Positions 33,039 to 42,193 of a DNA stretch of 64,000 bases are shown here, in pieces. The translations under genes were made by a program, and so were the position numbers. The notes beneath the pieces are model-generated. The model searched no databases. It saw nothing but the letters and a program-made list of their open reading frames with translations, and was not told where the DNA came from. Source of the DNA: a bacterium (lineage in GTDB: Bacteria; Planctomycetota; UBA1135; UBA2386); the NCBI GenBank assembly GCA_024743115.1, contig JANSXC010000013.1, forward strand, positions 62,001 through 126,000, in the 5' to 3' direction. How positions within the stretch are numbered: position 1 is the first letter of the stretch; each line of letters starts with the position of its first letter.

Positions 33039-35777
33039 TCAGTCGATGTAGATCATCTCGTTGCAATTGAGCAGCACCAGGCAGCAGCGCTGCATGGCCA
33101 TCTCCACCGTGCGGCCGTGATCTCGCACGAGATCGCGGTGTAGCGCGAGCAGACGGCCGACATCCCCTTCACGCGCGGGACGCTGGGTCACATGACGCAA
33201 ACCGGCAGCGAGCTGCTCTCGCAGCGGCCGCTCCGTCGCGGCGAGCCGGCGCGCGAACCTGGCCGCGCGCTCCTGCGCGAAGTCGCCGTTCAACAACACG
33301 AGCGCCTGCGTAGCCTGCACGGTAGCAAAGCGCACGGGACAACTGTTGTCCGTGTCCGCCTTGTCGAACGCCGCCAGCAGCGGCTCCTGCAAAGAGCGCT
33401 TCGAGTGAACGTATAGACTGCGGCGCGCGGCCTGGTCCGGCTTCGAACGCCCCCACGCCGAGCCCGGGCGCGACGCCGTCGCGAGCACCTCCGCGGGCAG
33501 CGGCGGGTAGACCCAGGGACCACCGAGTTCCGGATTGAGTTCGCCGCTCATCATGAGAAACGAGTCACGGATCTCTTCGGCAGTGAGGCGACGGCGATCG
33601 AACCGCCAGAACCGATCGTTGCGCGGATCCACCGCGAATGCGGCGGGGTTCGGCGTCGAGGCCATGCGATACGTCGCGGATGTCACGATGAGGCGATGGA
33701 TCGCTTTGAGGCGGCCACCGGTCTCCTTGACCTCGCACGCGAGCCAGTCGAGCAGCCGCGGATGGGTCGGCGCCTCGCCCAATCGACCGAAGTCGTTGGG
33801 CTCGCGGGACAGGCCGCGACCGAAGTGATGCTGCCAGACGCGATTCGCGATCACGCGCCAGGTCAGCGGGTTGCCGTCCGAAACGATCCACTCGGCGAGC
33901 GCGGTGCGACGCCGGTGGTTTCCGATCCGCGGGGCCGGCGCCTGGAGAACTGCGGGAAACGCGGGCTCCACCCGCTCGCCAACCGCATGCACGTTGCCAC
34001 GCAGGCGCACGAAGCTCGGTTTCGGCGCCGCGTTGCGATCGCGCACAGCGAGGATGTCGATCGTCTCCAGCCTCGGCGGTCGCAACGCGGCGAGCTCGCG
34101 AAAGCTCTCCAGCCGTTCATCGGCACCTCCCGCGACACCCGCAGTCGTGCTCTCGGAGCTCGACGGCGCCGCGCGGATGATTCCGGGTGCGGCCGCACCA
34201 CCGCGCAGATCGAGCGCGAGCGCCACGACTTCTTCGGCCGACAGGGCCCGCGGATAGAACGCCAGTTCGTCGAGGTCACCGCGGAAGCCCTTCCCGCCCG
34301 GCTGCATGCGGCCAACCACGATCCGCGGCGGCGAATCGAGCGGCTTGCGATTGCCCTTCGCCTCGTCGACGAGCACCCCGTCGACGTAGAGCGCAATGCG
34401 ACCGCTCGCGCGATCACGGGTAAAGGCCACGTGGTGCCAATGGCCGTCGTGATAGCCCGGCTCCGAAGCGACGAACGTCTCGGGTCGACCGACGCCGGCT
34501 GCGATCCGCCCCTTGCTGTGCCAGGAGATCCCCCAATCGCGCACGATGCCCGGCACCTCGCCATCGACGAGACCACTGCCGAGGAACCAGCGCGGATCAC
34601 CGACGCGGCCCTCACCAGGCGAAGTGCTACGCACGAAGAACGCGACGGTGAATGAGTCCTCGACGAGGCGTGGCAGAACCGCGGCGTCATCACCGTCGAA
34701 GCGCATCGCCCGACCGACCCGCCCATCGACCTCGACGATCTGCCCCTCGATCTTGCCATGAACCTCGCCGGTCGCGGCCCTCAGCTCGGTGGCATGCAGC
34801 TCGTCCGCGGGAAAGTACGCCACGCGCGCATCACGAGCCGCAGCCGCGAGCCGTTCGCGAGCGTGCGCGGGCGTGCGATGCCACGCGTCCTCGGCCAGCC
34901 CCGTGACGGCTGCACGTAGCTCTCGCGCGCGACCCTCATGAAGTGCGACGGCCCGCGCATGCGCCGCCTCGGCACCGTCGACCGGCACGGTCCTGGCCTT
35001 GAGATCGTAGGGCCGCAGGTTCTCGAAGAACGCGAGGAACGAGTAGTAGTCGCGCTGCGGCAACGGATCCTTCTTGTGATCGTGGCACCGCGCACACCCC
35101 ATCGAGATACCGAGCATCACGCGCGCCGTGGTGTCGGCGATCCCGTCGAGGTCGTCGTAGCGTGCCTGCTCGCGATCGGTCGGTTCGTCGTCCCAGATCC
35201 CGAGCCGGTAGTAGCCCGTGGCGATGCGATCGGCGACCGTCGGGCGCGGCATCTCGTCACCCGCGAGTTGTTTTGCAAGGAACTCGCCGTACGGCATGTC
35301 CGAGTTGAACGCGTCGACGACCCAATCGCGATAACGCCAGATGTAGGGCTTCTGGTTATCGCGTTCGTAGCCGTCGGTCTCCGCATAGCGCACCAGGTCG
35401 AGCCAGTGCCGCCCCCACTTGACGCCATACTGCTTCGACGCGAGCAGCCGCTCCACGACCCGCTCGTATGCGTCGGGGGCGCGATCGTTGACGAAGTCCG
35501 CGATCTCGGCCTGGGTCGGCGGCAGGCCGGTCAGATCGTACGTGATCCGCCGCAACAACGCGTGACGATCGGCCGGCGCCGCCGGTGTGAGTTCCTCGGC
35601 CTCGAGACGCGCGAGCACGAACCGGTCGATCGGTGTCCGACTCCAGCTCGGATCCGCGACCTGCGGAATCGCAGGTCGCTCCAGCCGCCGATACGCCCAC
35701 CAGCGCTCCTCCTGGGCGACGAGCACCGCGCCCAATAAGAGCACCGCATGGAGAGAGAACAGCGGGCGCCAGCACAT
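33039..35777 (-). CDS. DUF1549 - LamG - DUF1553 exported protein
   Basis: From the ATG at 35777 the protein is 912 residues: signal peptide (SLHAVLLLGAVLVAQ), DUF1549 (about 40-250) with ITYDLTGLPPTQAEI and the CARCHDHK motif, and a LamG/concanavalin-like insert (about 350-540; WHHVAFTRDRASGRIALYVDG). DUF1553 follows (about 620-900) with NPLTWRVIANRVWQHHFGRG and a terminal NCNEMIYID. The CxxCH is a normal part of DUF1549, not proof of a c-type cytochrome. The usual N-terminal PSCyt1 domain is absent. It is translated just before the DUF1501 protein and likely works with it at the cell surface, with LamG supplying carbohydrate binding. Confidence 0.92.
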   Translation of the reverse strand: MCWRPLFSLHAVLLLGAVLVAQEERWWAYRRLERPAIPQVADPSWSRTPIDRFVLARLEAEELTPAAPADRHALLRRITYDLTGLPPTQAEIADFVNDRAPDAYERVVERLLASKQYGVKWGRHWLDLVRYAETDGYERDNQKPYIWRYRDWVVDAFNSDMPYGEFLAKQLAGDEMPRPTVADRIATGYYRLGIWDDEPTDREQARYDDLDGIADTTARVMLGISMGCARCHDHKKDPLPQRDYYSFLAFFENLRPYDLKARTVPVDGAEAAHARAVALHEGRARELRAAVTGLAEDAWHRTPAHARERLAAAARDARVAYFPADELHATELRAATGEVHGKIEGQIVEVDGRVGRAMRFDGDDAAVLPRLVEDSFTVAFFVRSTSPGEGRVGDPRWFLGSGLVDGEVPGIVRDWGISWHSKGRIAAGVGRPETFVASEPGYHDGHWHHVAFTRDRASGRIALYVDGVLVDEAKGNRKPLDSPPRIVVGRMQPGGKGFRGDLDELAFYPRALSAEEVVALALDLRGGAAAPGIIRAAPSSSESTTAGVAGGADERLESFRELAALRPPRLETIDILAVRDRNAAPKPSFVRLRGNVHAVGERVEPAFPAVLQAPAPRIGNHRRRTALAEWIVSDGNPLTWRVIANRVWQHHFGRGLSREPNDFGRLGEAPTHPRLLDWLACEVKETGGRLKAIHRLIVTSATYRMASTPNPAAFAVDPRNDRFWRFDRRRLTAEEIRDSFLMMSGELNPELGGPWVYPPLPAEVLATASRPGSAWGRSKPDQAARRSLYVHSKRSLQEPLLAAFDKADTDNSCPVRFATVQATQALVLLNGDFAQERAARFARRLAATERPLREQLAAGLRHVTQRPAREGDVGRLLALHRDLVRDHGRTVEMAMQRCCLVLLNCNEMIYID

Positions 35778-35859
35778 GGAGCACCGAGTATTGGCGTTCC
35801 CTCTGCCCCCCGCAACTCCTGGCGACATCGCAGCAGGCGACGCCGGCCGCAGCAGCCGA

Positions 35860-38127
35860 CTACCGCTTCTGCTGCCCCGTGCTGCCCGCCTGGGCCTGGC
35901 GGCGGCGCTCTTCCGCCGCCAACGCCGCTGCGACCACGCCCTCGGCCTCGGAGATCAACCGATCGAGAGCCACGATCCGCGGGCTCCGGGCGTCCGCCCC
36001 GGCGATCAACGCCTGCTGGAGACTCTCGCGTGCCATGTCGACGCGTTCGGCCTGCAGCTGGGAGTACGCGAGGTTCGCGAAGAACTCCGGCGGCGCATTC
36101 TCCGTCGAGGAGTTCGCGAGGAACTCCCGCGCCCGCTCGGTATCGCCGAGCGCCAGCAACGCAGCGCCGACGTTGGCCGCCGAAGTTGCAGACTGCACGG
36201 TCTCGTGCGCGCGTGAGAAGTAACTATGCGCAGAGTGCGCCGATCCGTGCGCCAGCTCGAGCGCCCCGCGCGCCGTCTGGGCCACCGCGTTGTCGGGCAC
36301 GAGGCGCAGCGCGCGGTCGAGCATCATGCGAGCCTGCGGGGCGTTGCCCTGCCGCGAGTGCAGGACGCCGCCAGCGATCAATGCAATCGCATTGCGTGGC
36401 TCGAGCGCGAGCGCGCGGTCGACGGCAGCGAGCGCAGCCCGCACGTTGCCGACGTCGAGTTCGGTCTGGGCTTCGGTCAGCCAATGCGCCGCGAGCCCGC
36501 GCCGTGTCACCGTGAGGCCGCGATCCGCCGGCAGCTGTCGCGGCAGCGCATCCGGCGTTCGGATGCCCGGCCCGACGGCCGCTTTCGAGTTGCCCTGCAA
36601 CGACGTGCCGGACCAGTCCTCGGGCCGGTAACCGTCGAGGCCGATCGAGTTGAACTGGAACCCTCGCCGCAGCTGCACGAGGCGATGCGCGCCGCGACGC
36701 ACTGCCTCTTGGATCCACGTGTCATCGAGGACGCGCGGCGAAAGGATGATCATGAGCTCGACCTCGGTGCGCGACTGCACCGTGCTCGAGAACAACTGCC
36801 CGACGAACGGGATGTTCATCAGGAACGGTACGCCCTGACGAGTCTCGTCCTTGCGCGTACTGCGCAGGCCACCGAGCGCGATGGCCTGGCCGTCCGACAC
36901 TCGGACGAGCGTCGTGGCGGTACGCTCGCTCACGATCGGCACCTCGACGAGACCGTCCGGCGTCACGACCGTGCCGGTCTGCTCGCGGACCGACGGCGAG
37001 ATCGCAACGGTGAGAATGCCGTCCTCACCGATCATCGGCTGCACGTTGAGCGCAACGCCGGTATCGACGAACTCGACACCGAACTCCGTTCGCGCGAGGC
37101 CACCGTTGTCGATGACTTCACGCGTGATGACGGGCACCTGATCCGTGACCGCGATATTCGCGGGCTGGTTGTTCATCGTCGACACACGCGGCGAGCTCAG
37201 CACGCGGACTTCGCCCTGCCGCTGCAGGGCATCCACGAACGCGGAGAAATCACCGGTGTCGAGCACGCCGAACGTCAACGCAGTCGCGCCGGACGACGCG
37301 ACCTGCGAGATCACGCCACCGCCGGCTGCGGTGCCAACCTTGTTGCTATTGAACAGGTTCGGCAGCAGTGACCAGTTCACGCCCAGGCTGTAGGCGTCGC
37401 TGAGCCGCACCTCGAGAATCCGGGCTTCGAGCGAGACCTGACGGTTCACGCGCTGCAGCGTCGTATCGATCAGCTCACGCAACCGGGCCACGCTGCTCGG
37501 CCGCGCCTCGACGTGGATGGTCGAGGACGCGCGGTTGATGATCGCATCGGCCTCTTCACCGATGACCCGTGGCAGGATCGATTCGAGTTCGCCCCAGAAG
37601 TCGATCTGCTGCGCGGCGCCGCCGGCACCGCCCTGCTGGCCACCCTGCTGCCCGCCTTGCTGACCACCCTGCATGCCCTGCTGGGCGTTGTTGGTCATCA
37701 GGTCGACGTACAGTGTCTCGCGCACGTGCCTGCGAATCCGCAGGAAGTCGCCGTCCCATTCGTAGCCGAGATCCACACTCTGCAGCAGCGCCTCGAACGC
37801 CTGCTCGACGGTCGACTGCTTGATGTCGAACGTGCAGAGAACGTCAGCGAGCTCGGGGTCGACGATCAGATTGATGTCCGAGTCCTTGAACAACGCGAGC
37901 AGCACGTCACCCACGGGTGTGTTCCGGGCCTGGAGCGACTGCATCGCGCTGCCAGTGACCTTGGCTGGCACGAGCTCGGGCACGGGCACGACGAGCATGG
38001 GGCGATAGACTGCCCGCCCGGCACCGTCCTCGCGGTCGGCATGTGGTGCCGATGCGTTGCGCAGGGGCGTGCACGCCCCGAACACTGCGGCAACGAAGAA
38101 CGCGACCGTGATCGAAACAGACCTCAT
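35860..38127 (-). CDS. Type IV pilus/T2SS secretin (MshL-like) with fused C-terminal TPR domain
   Basis: The 755-residue protein has a lipoprotein signal (FVAAVFGACTP, Cys19) and an N0/STN-like domain (about 60-135). A glycine/glutamine-rich repeat (about 151-170) and N1-type and secretin domains (about 180-490) follow, with LSSPRVSTMNNQPANIAV, VPIVSERTATT and VPFLMNIPFVGQLF. After about 560 the sequence becomes TPR repeats (ALAAVDRALALEPRNAIALIAGG). In MSHA operons the secretin MshL and the TPR protein MshN are separate; here they appear fused. The start overlaps the PilP-like stop (ATGA). It forms the outer-membrane pore for the pilus or pseudopilus. Confidence 0.87.
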   Translation of the reverse strand: MRSVSITVAFFVAAVFGACTPLRNASAPHADREDGAGRAVYRPMLVVPVPELVPAKVTGSAMQSLQARNTPVGDVLLALFKDSDINLIVDPELADVLCTFDIKQSTVEQAFEALLQSVDLGYEWDGDFLRIRRHVRETLYVDLMTNNAQQGMQGGQQGGQQGGQQGGAGGAAQQIDFWGELESILPRVIGEEADAIINRASSTIHVEARPSSVARLRELIDTTLQRVNRQVSLEARILEVRLSDAYSLGVNWSLLPNLFNSNKVGTAAGGGVISQVASSGATALTFGVLDTGDFSAFVDALQRQGEVRVLSSPRVSTMNNQPANIAVTDQVPVITREVIDNGGLARTEFGVEFVDTGVALNVQPMIGEDGILTVAISPSVREQTGTVVTPDGLVEVPIVSERTATTLVRVSDGQAIALGGLRSTRKDETRQGVPFLMNIPFVGQLFSSTVQSRTEVELMIILSPRVLDDTWIQEAVRRGAHRLVQLRRGFQFNSIGLDGYRPEDWSGTSLQGNSKAAVGPGIRTPDALPRQLPADRGLTVTRRGLAAHWLTEAQTELDVGNVRAALAAVDRALALEPRNAIALIAGGVLHSRQGNAPQARMMLDRALRLVPDNAVAQTARGALELAHGSAHSAHSYFSRAHETVQSATSAANVGAALLALGDTERAREFLANSSTENAPPEFFANLAYSQLQAERVDMARESLQQALIAGADARSPRIVALDRLISEAEGVVAAALAAEERRRQAQAGSTGQQKR
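37617..37676 (-). repeat. Gly-Gln low-complexity repeat in the secretin
   Basis: Repeated G-G-Q-Q units (secretin residues about 151-170) are encoded by near-identical 12-base blocks. They fall between N-terminal subdomains and look like a flexible linker. Confidence 0.6.
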
Positions 38128-38777
38128 TTGACTCTCTCCTCTCCACTCTCGATGCCATCGCCGTCCACGGCCCTGGCATCGTCTTCCTTCTCGGCGGCCT
38201 CGCGTTCGCGCCGTGCGAGCTCGGGTCGAAACTCGCGCGGCCAACCGCTGTCGAGATCGTAGGTCAGCACGCGGGTGCCCCACAGACCGACGACGCGATC
38301 GCGCGCGATCGTCTGGATCGTGACCCCGGCGACCTCGTCCCCGACACCCACGACCTGCGAACTCATCACCGCGCGCTGCACGGCGTCACTGATCATTACC
38401 ACACCGACCGTCAACTCGGGCGGATCCGGACCGCCCCACAACGTCACGGGCACAGCCGTCTCACCGATCGGTGCCGGCGCCGCAATCACGCGCGCTTCCT
38501 CGAGCACCGAGAACGCGACGCGCACGGGCTCGCCCGAGTCGAACGAGCCGTGAACGGCGAGCAGATCCCGCCACTCGGTGGCCTTGTTCGTGCCCTGCGC
38601 GGCTGTTTCTTCCGGATCTTCGATCAGCAAGTCGGACGAATCACCTGCCGAAGAAGCCGGGTCTCCCCCGACGCTCGAACCGAACCCGAAGAACGCGTTG
38701 CCCGCGACCGCGATTGCGCCGATCAACAACGCAACCGCGAAGATCGGGTTGCCCCGCTTCTTCTTGCGACGACTCAC
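38124..38777 (-). CDS. Pilus assembly protein, PilP/MshK-like position
   Basis: The start is the GTG at 38777, overlapping the upstream stop (GTGA), giving 217 residues. It begins SRRKKKRGNPIFAVALLIGAIAVAGNAFFGFG, a basic cytoplasmic tip and one TM helix, followed by a disordered acidic linker, a compact beta-rich domain (VPVTLWGGPDPPELTVGVVMI), and a charged C-terminus. Weak sequence similarity precludes a firm family call, but position between the PilO-like gene and the secretin gene is that of PilP/MshK, which link the inner-membrane platform to the secretin. Confidence 0.6.
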   Translation of the reverse strand: MSRRKKKRGNPIFAVALLIGAIAVAGNAFFGFGSSVGGDPASSAGDSSDLLIEDPEETAAQGTNKATEWRDLLAVHGSFDSGEPVRVAFSVLEEARVIAAPAPIGETAVPVTLWGGPDPPELTVGVVMISDAVQRAVMSSQVVGVGDEVAGVTIQTIARDRVVGLWGTRVLTYDLDSGWPREFRPELARREREAAEKEDDARAVDGDGIESGEERVK

Positions 38778-39304
38778 CGCCCAGCCTCCCCACCGCCAGC
38801 GTCGTCGCCAAGGGTGTGATACGTCGCGAGCGCCAGATCGAACACCACGGCCTGTTCCGTTCCCGGCAGCAACCGACCCGACTCGACGACGACGAGCGGG
38901 TCTTCCCGTTCGATGCGCGCGAGGAACTCGCAGAGCCGGCGCGGATCCGACGCGCCCGTGATCTGAAACCACTGCCTGCCGGCGGTATCCGATTTGCCGG
39001 CCTTGAGCCCGGTGAGTTCCACACGACCCGCGTCGCCCAGCTCCTGGATCCGCTGCAGGGTGCCGGAGGTGTCGGGGGCGTCGCCGATCCGCCACTCTGG
39101 CTTCGTCCCCGGCTGCACCGGCTCCTGCGGAGCCTCACAACCCTCGAGCTGCAACGAGAGATCGGCACGGCGAACGCCGGCCAGCGTCACGCGATCTTCG
39201 ACATGCTGACGCCCGAACCAAGCGGTCGCCGCGAACCCGGCCTGAAGAACCAGGGCAACGATGACCACACCGGCAAACACGCGACGCTTGTCGAGACGAC
39301 TCAT
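38774..39304 (-). CDS. PilO/MshJ-like inner-membrane alignment protein
   Basis: I use the ATG at 39304, which overlaps the upstream stop (ATGA), rather than the one at 39316; the product has 176 residues. It has one N-terminal TM helix (VFAGVVIVALVLQAGFAATAWF), an N-terminal coiled region and a ferredoxin-like C-terminal domain with RRLCEFLARIEREDPLVVVESGRL, as in PilO/GspM proteins. It would pair with the PilN-like part of the fused PilM/PilN protein. Confidence 0.65.
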   Translation of the reverse strand: MSRLDKRRVFAGVVIVALVLQAGFAATAWFGRQHVEDRVTLAGVRRADLSLQLEGCEAPQEPVQPGTKPEWRIGDAPDTSGTLQRIQELGDAGRVELTGLKAGKSDTAGRQWFQITGASDPRRLCEFLARIEREDPLVVVESGRLLPGTEQAVVFDLALATYHTLGDDAGGGEAGR

Positions 39305-40716
39305 GAGTTCCTCCACGAGAACGCGATCCGGAACCGCAGGAGATTGGGTCGCCCCGGCATCTCCTGGATCTCGTCGCCTCTCCCGGCCTGCAGGTAGGGC
39401 AACTCGCGCAGGCCGTCCACGAACTGCGACAACACCGCGAGGGCCTCCTGACGTGACTGCCCCTTGACGGCTCCGGCGAGCACGACCTTCTCGGTGCTCG
39501 CGAACTGCAGGGATTCGACGTGCACCCGATCGGTCGCCAGGTTGCTGACTTCGGCCACCAGGCGGCTCACCGGGCGCCGCATGCTGAGCGCGAGCTCGAG
39601 CTGCGGGTCCGGCACTGCGAACTCGCCACTCGGCGCCGCGAGCGCCTGGGCTTGCAGCACCGCCTGCCCGAGGCGATCACAATCCGCTTCGAGGCGTTCG
39701 GCTTCCTCCGCAATGTCCAGGTACTTCTGCGCCTCGAACACACCGAAGACGGCGCTCGCCAGGCCCATTAACACGGCGGCCGCCAGGCTCACAACCACCC
39801 GCCTCGGCCATGGCACGCGAATCACGTGCATCTCCAGCAGCGACGGCGGCATCGTGCTCGCGAACAGCCGCTGCATGAGTTCGGTCGAGGCGAGCCCCGG
39901 ATCGGAGTCACCCTCGGTGACCCGCCAGGCATCCTCCGGCGGGCCAACCGACTCGAGGTCACCGCGCAGCATCTCGATCGAGTCCTCGTCGAGCCCCAGA
40001 CGATTGCCGACGATCAACGAGCGCGGCTCGTCATGACCCGATTCACGCAGCCAGTCGTAGGTCCGCGGCAACTCGATCGCGAGCTGGGCCGCGAGCGCCA
40101 TCGAACCCGCGTCGGGTCCGTTGCCGAGAATGAAACGACGAACCTGGACCGGCGCGTTATGGGAGCAATAGACGAACCGCGCCCGGCCACCGCTGAGTTC
40201 GAGCACGGCGGTGTCCGAGTCCTCGGGCGGCGCCGCGAGGGCGAGGCACGATTCCGTCGTATGCAAGCTGAGGACCTCTACACCGGCGGCGGCGCAGGCC
40301 TTCTGCACCCGATCCCAAATCCCGGTCGGTAGCGCCGACATCGCGATCCGCAGCCGACGATCGGGCAGTACTTCGAGAAGCCGGGGCGCGAGCAACAGAT
40401 CTCCGGCCTCGGTGAGGCTGGCGAGCCGCAGTGCCTCGCGGGTCAGGAACGACCCGACCTCGGCCTCGGTCATGCGCGGCACCGTCGCCACGAAGTGCGT
40501 AGCGCGGCGATCGCCGACGATCACGTGCACACCCTTGGCCCCGCGCAGCGGATCGCTGCCGAGCGCCCGCAGCGCATTGCGGACGGTATCCGAGTTGATC
40601 TCGACGAGCGGGAAGCGGTTGCACGCGAAGATCTCGGCCGTGCCGGCGACCGAGCCACCGACCGTCAGGGCCATGCTGCCTTCTTCGAACTCGAGGATCG
40701 CGTAGGTGTTCATCAA
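39301..40716 (-). CDS. PilM-PilN-like (GspL/MshI-like) fusion
   Basis: The 471-residue protein has an actin-like N-terminal part (about 1-285) resembling PilM/GspL, with AILEFEEG, a CLALA-containing segment and LELSGGRARFVY. A TM helix (VVVSLAAAVLMGLASAVFGVF, about 312-333) follows, then a PilN-like periplasmic domain (about 340-471) with VSRLVAEVSNLATDRVHVESLQF. In T4aP systems these are two proteins joined by the PilN N-terminal peptide; in MSHA and T2SS (MshI, GspL) they are one. This supports an MSHA- or T2SS-like rather than a classical T4aP system. Confidence 0.75.
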   Translation of the reverse strand: MMNTYAILEFEEGSMALTVGGSVAGTAEIFACNRFPLVEINSDTVRNALRALGSDPLRGAKGVHVIVGDRRATHFVATVPRMTEAEVGSFLTREALRLASLTEAGDLLLAPRLLEVLPDRRLRIAMSALPTGIWDRVQKACAAAGVEVLSLHTTESCLALAAPPEDSDTAVLELSGGRARFVYCSHNAPVQVRRFILGNGPDAGSMALAAQLAIELPRTYDWLRESGHDEPRSLIVGNRLGLDEDSIEMLRGDLESVGPPEDAWRVTEGDSDPGLASTELMQRLFASTMPPSLLEMHVIRVPWPRRVVVSLAAAVLMGLASAVFGVFEAQKYLDIAEEAERLEADCDRLGQAVLQAQALAAPSGEFAVPDPQLELALSMRRPVSRLVAEVSNLATDRVHVESLQFASTEKVVLAGAVKGQSRQEALAVLSQFVDGLRELPYLQAGRGDEIQEMPGRPNLLRFRIAFSWRNS

Positions 40717-40737
40717 TGGGTCCTTGGCAGTGAGTTC

Positions 40738-41385
40738 TCAGAAAACGATGTCGTCCGCGTTGCCGAGCGTGCGATCCGGACCGGCGCTGGTGAGCGTGTG
40801 GGTCGAGTCGTCCCAATCGAAGGTCACGCCGAACCCGTCGGTGTCGTACGAACTCCCCAGCCCGATCGCGGCGCGAACGGTCGGCCAGGTGCCGGTGACC
40901 GAGCCGCCGACTTCGATGTGATTCGCGAGCACCTCGACGATGAGGCGCACGCGCGCGAACGTCTTGTTGGTGCCGGGAACGGCACCTGCGACGACGACCA
41001 CCTGTTCCTCGAGGCCGACGCCGTTGTCCAAGCCGTCCTCGCCGCGGCTGTACGCCGTCGCCGTGTTGGCAACGGTGTCGACCGAGTAGACGTAGTTCTG
41101 GTTGCCGCCGAACGGGTCCTGGATCGCGGTATCGGCGACGCCCCGCTGCAGGTGGTCGCCGAGGAAGCCCGCAGCCGTGAGCGACGCGGGAAACGCAGCG
41201 TTCTCGTGGTAGTACGATTCCAGGGCCCGAGCGATCGCGTCGAGTTCGACCTCGGCCTCCTGGCGACGGTCGGCCTGGATCACGGCGCTCGCGAGCGGTA
41301 CGGCCGTGCCGAGCAGCAGACCGAGCACAGCCAACACGACCACGACCTCGAGGAGCGTGAAGCCCTTCTGGTCACATGTCGTCAT
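40738..41385 (-). CDS. Type IV prepilin-like protein
   Basis: From the ATG at 41385 the 215-residue product has a short leader MTTCDQKG followed by FTLLEVVVVLAVLGLLLGTAVPL, a class III prepilin signal with Glu at mature position 5. The C-terminal region is a beta-rich globular head with a DDSTHTLTSAGPDRTLGNADD end, resembling GspG/pseudopilin calcium-binding loops. The gene overlaps the upstream pilin-like gene by 14 bases. It needs a prepilin peptidase that is not encoded in the window. Confidence 0.87.
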   Translation of the reverse strand: MTTCDQKGFTLLEVVVVLAVLGLLLGTAVPLASAVIQADRRQEAEVELDAIARALESYYHENAAFPASLTAAGFLGDHLQRGVADTAIQDPFGGNQNYVYSVDTVANTATAYSRGEDGLDNGVGLEEQVVVVAGAVPGTNKTFARVRLIVEVLANHIEVGGSVTGTWPTVRAAIGLGSSYDTDGFGVTFDWDDSTHTLTSAGPDRTLGNADDIVF

Positions 41386-42193
41386 CGGTACCTCCCGTGC
41401 CGTCCGCGCCGCGTGCGATGACACCCAACGTGGCGTCCGGCAGCAGCGCGGCGCCGAGCCCGTCGATCGCGCGGCCGTCCGCCATTCCGAGCCCCTGCAT
41501 GAGCCCTCCGGCTCCGGTTACAGCGAGCGGCAAGGGCGTGCAGCCGTGCGCCGAAGCGAGTGAACTCACGGTCGCCGCAGCCGTGGTCATCGTGTTCGTC
41601 AGGGTCGCTCGGGTCGGGGCGTCCGCCGTGAGCCATGCCCGCCGGGCGATCGCGTAGTCGCGCATCGCCTGCCGCATCTGCGCCTCCTCCGGATTCGTCA
41701 TCGTGGCCGCCCAGCGGTAGGAGCTGCGGGTCAGAACGGCGCGGATCAGCCGCAAGCGCGCTCGCTGACGAGCGCGCACGAGGTCCTCGGCCGAGATCGT
41801 GGCGGTCACGTCATCGGCCGTTCCCAGCGTGCGATCGGCGCCGCGGGCACGCAACCGCAGTGAAGAGCCGACGAACCCGTAGTCGAGGTCCTGGCCACTG
41901 CCCCACGGGTCGACGCGCCATGGACCACCGACGCGACCGTGGCTGGCGTTGACGAGATCGTCCATCGTTGCGCCGAACGCACCTGAAGCGCGGAACTGGT
42001 CGCGAGCCGCCGCTTCGGCGGTCGCCACGTGCTGCTCCGAACGCGCATCCGCGTCCGCGATCGGCGCCAGCAACCCGACGGCCAGCACGATGCCGAGGCT
42101 TGCCGTCCCGACGATCGCGAACATGACCAGCAAGGCGAAACCGTTCTCGCTGCCATTGGCCGGAACATCACGGCACTGCCGCGGGACCGTCAT
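41372..42193 (-). CDS. Atypical pilin-like membrane protein of the pilus operon
   Basis: The 273-residue protein has an N-terminal NGFALLVMFAIVGTASLGIVLAVGLLAPI segment that resembles a pilin stem but lacks the conserved Glu at position 5, so it may be a minor pilin of the GspK/PilX type, which often lacks it. The rest is a large soluble head with two GADRTLG/GADGTGGTDDD-like tails. It starts in an ATGA overlap with the GspF gene and overlaps the next prepilin gene. Confidence 0.6.
   Translation of the reverse strand: MTVPRQCRDVPANGSENGFALLVMFAIVGTASLGIVLAVGLLAPIADADARSEQHVATAEAAARDQFRASGAFGATMDDLVNASHGRVGGPWRVDPWGSGQDLDYGFVGSSLRLRARGADRTLGTADDVTATISAEDLVRARQRARLRLIRAVLTRSSYRWAATMTNPEEAQMRQAMRDYAIARRAWLTADAPTRATLTNTMTTAAATVSSLASAHGCTPLPLAVTGAGGLMQGLGMADGRAIDGLGAALLPDATLGVIARGADGTGGTDDDM

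Noticed and set aside
35060..35110. CxxCH in the DUF1549 protein as a c-type cytochrome
   Set aside because: C-A-R-C-H-D-H-K is a standard DUF1549 motif, and no other cytochrome features or PSCyt1 domain are present.
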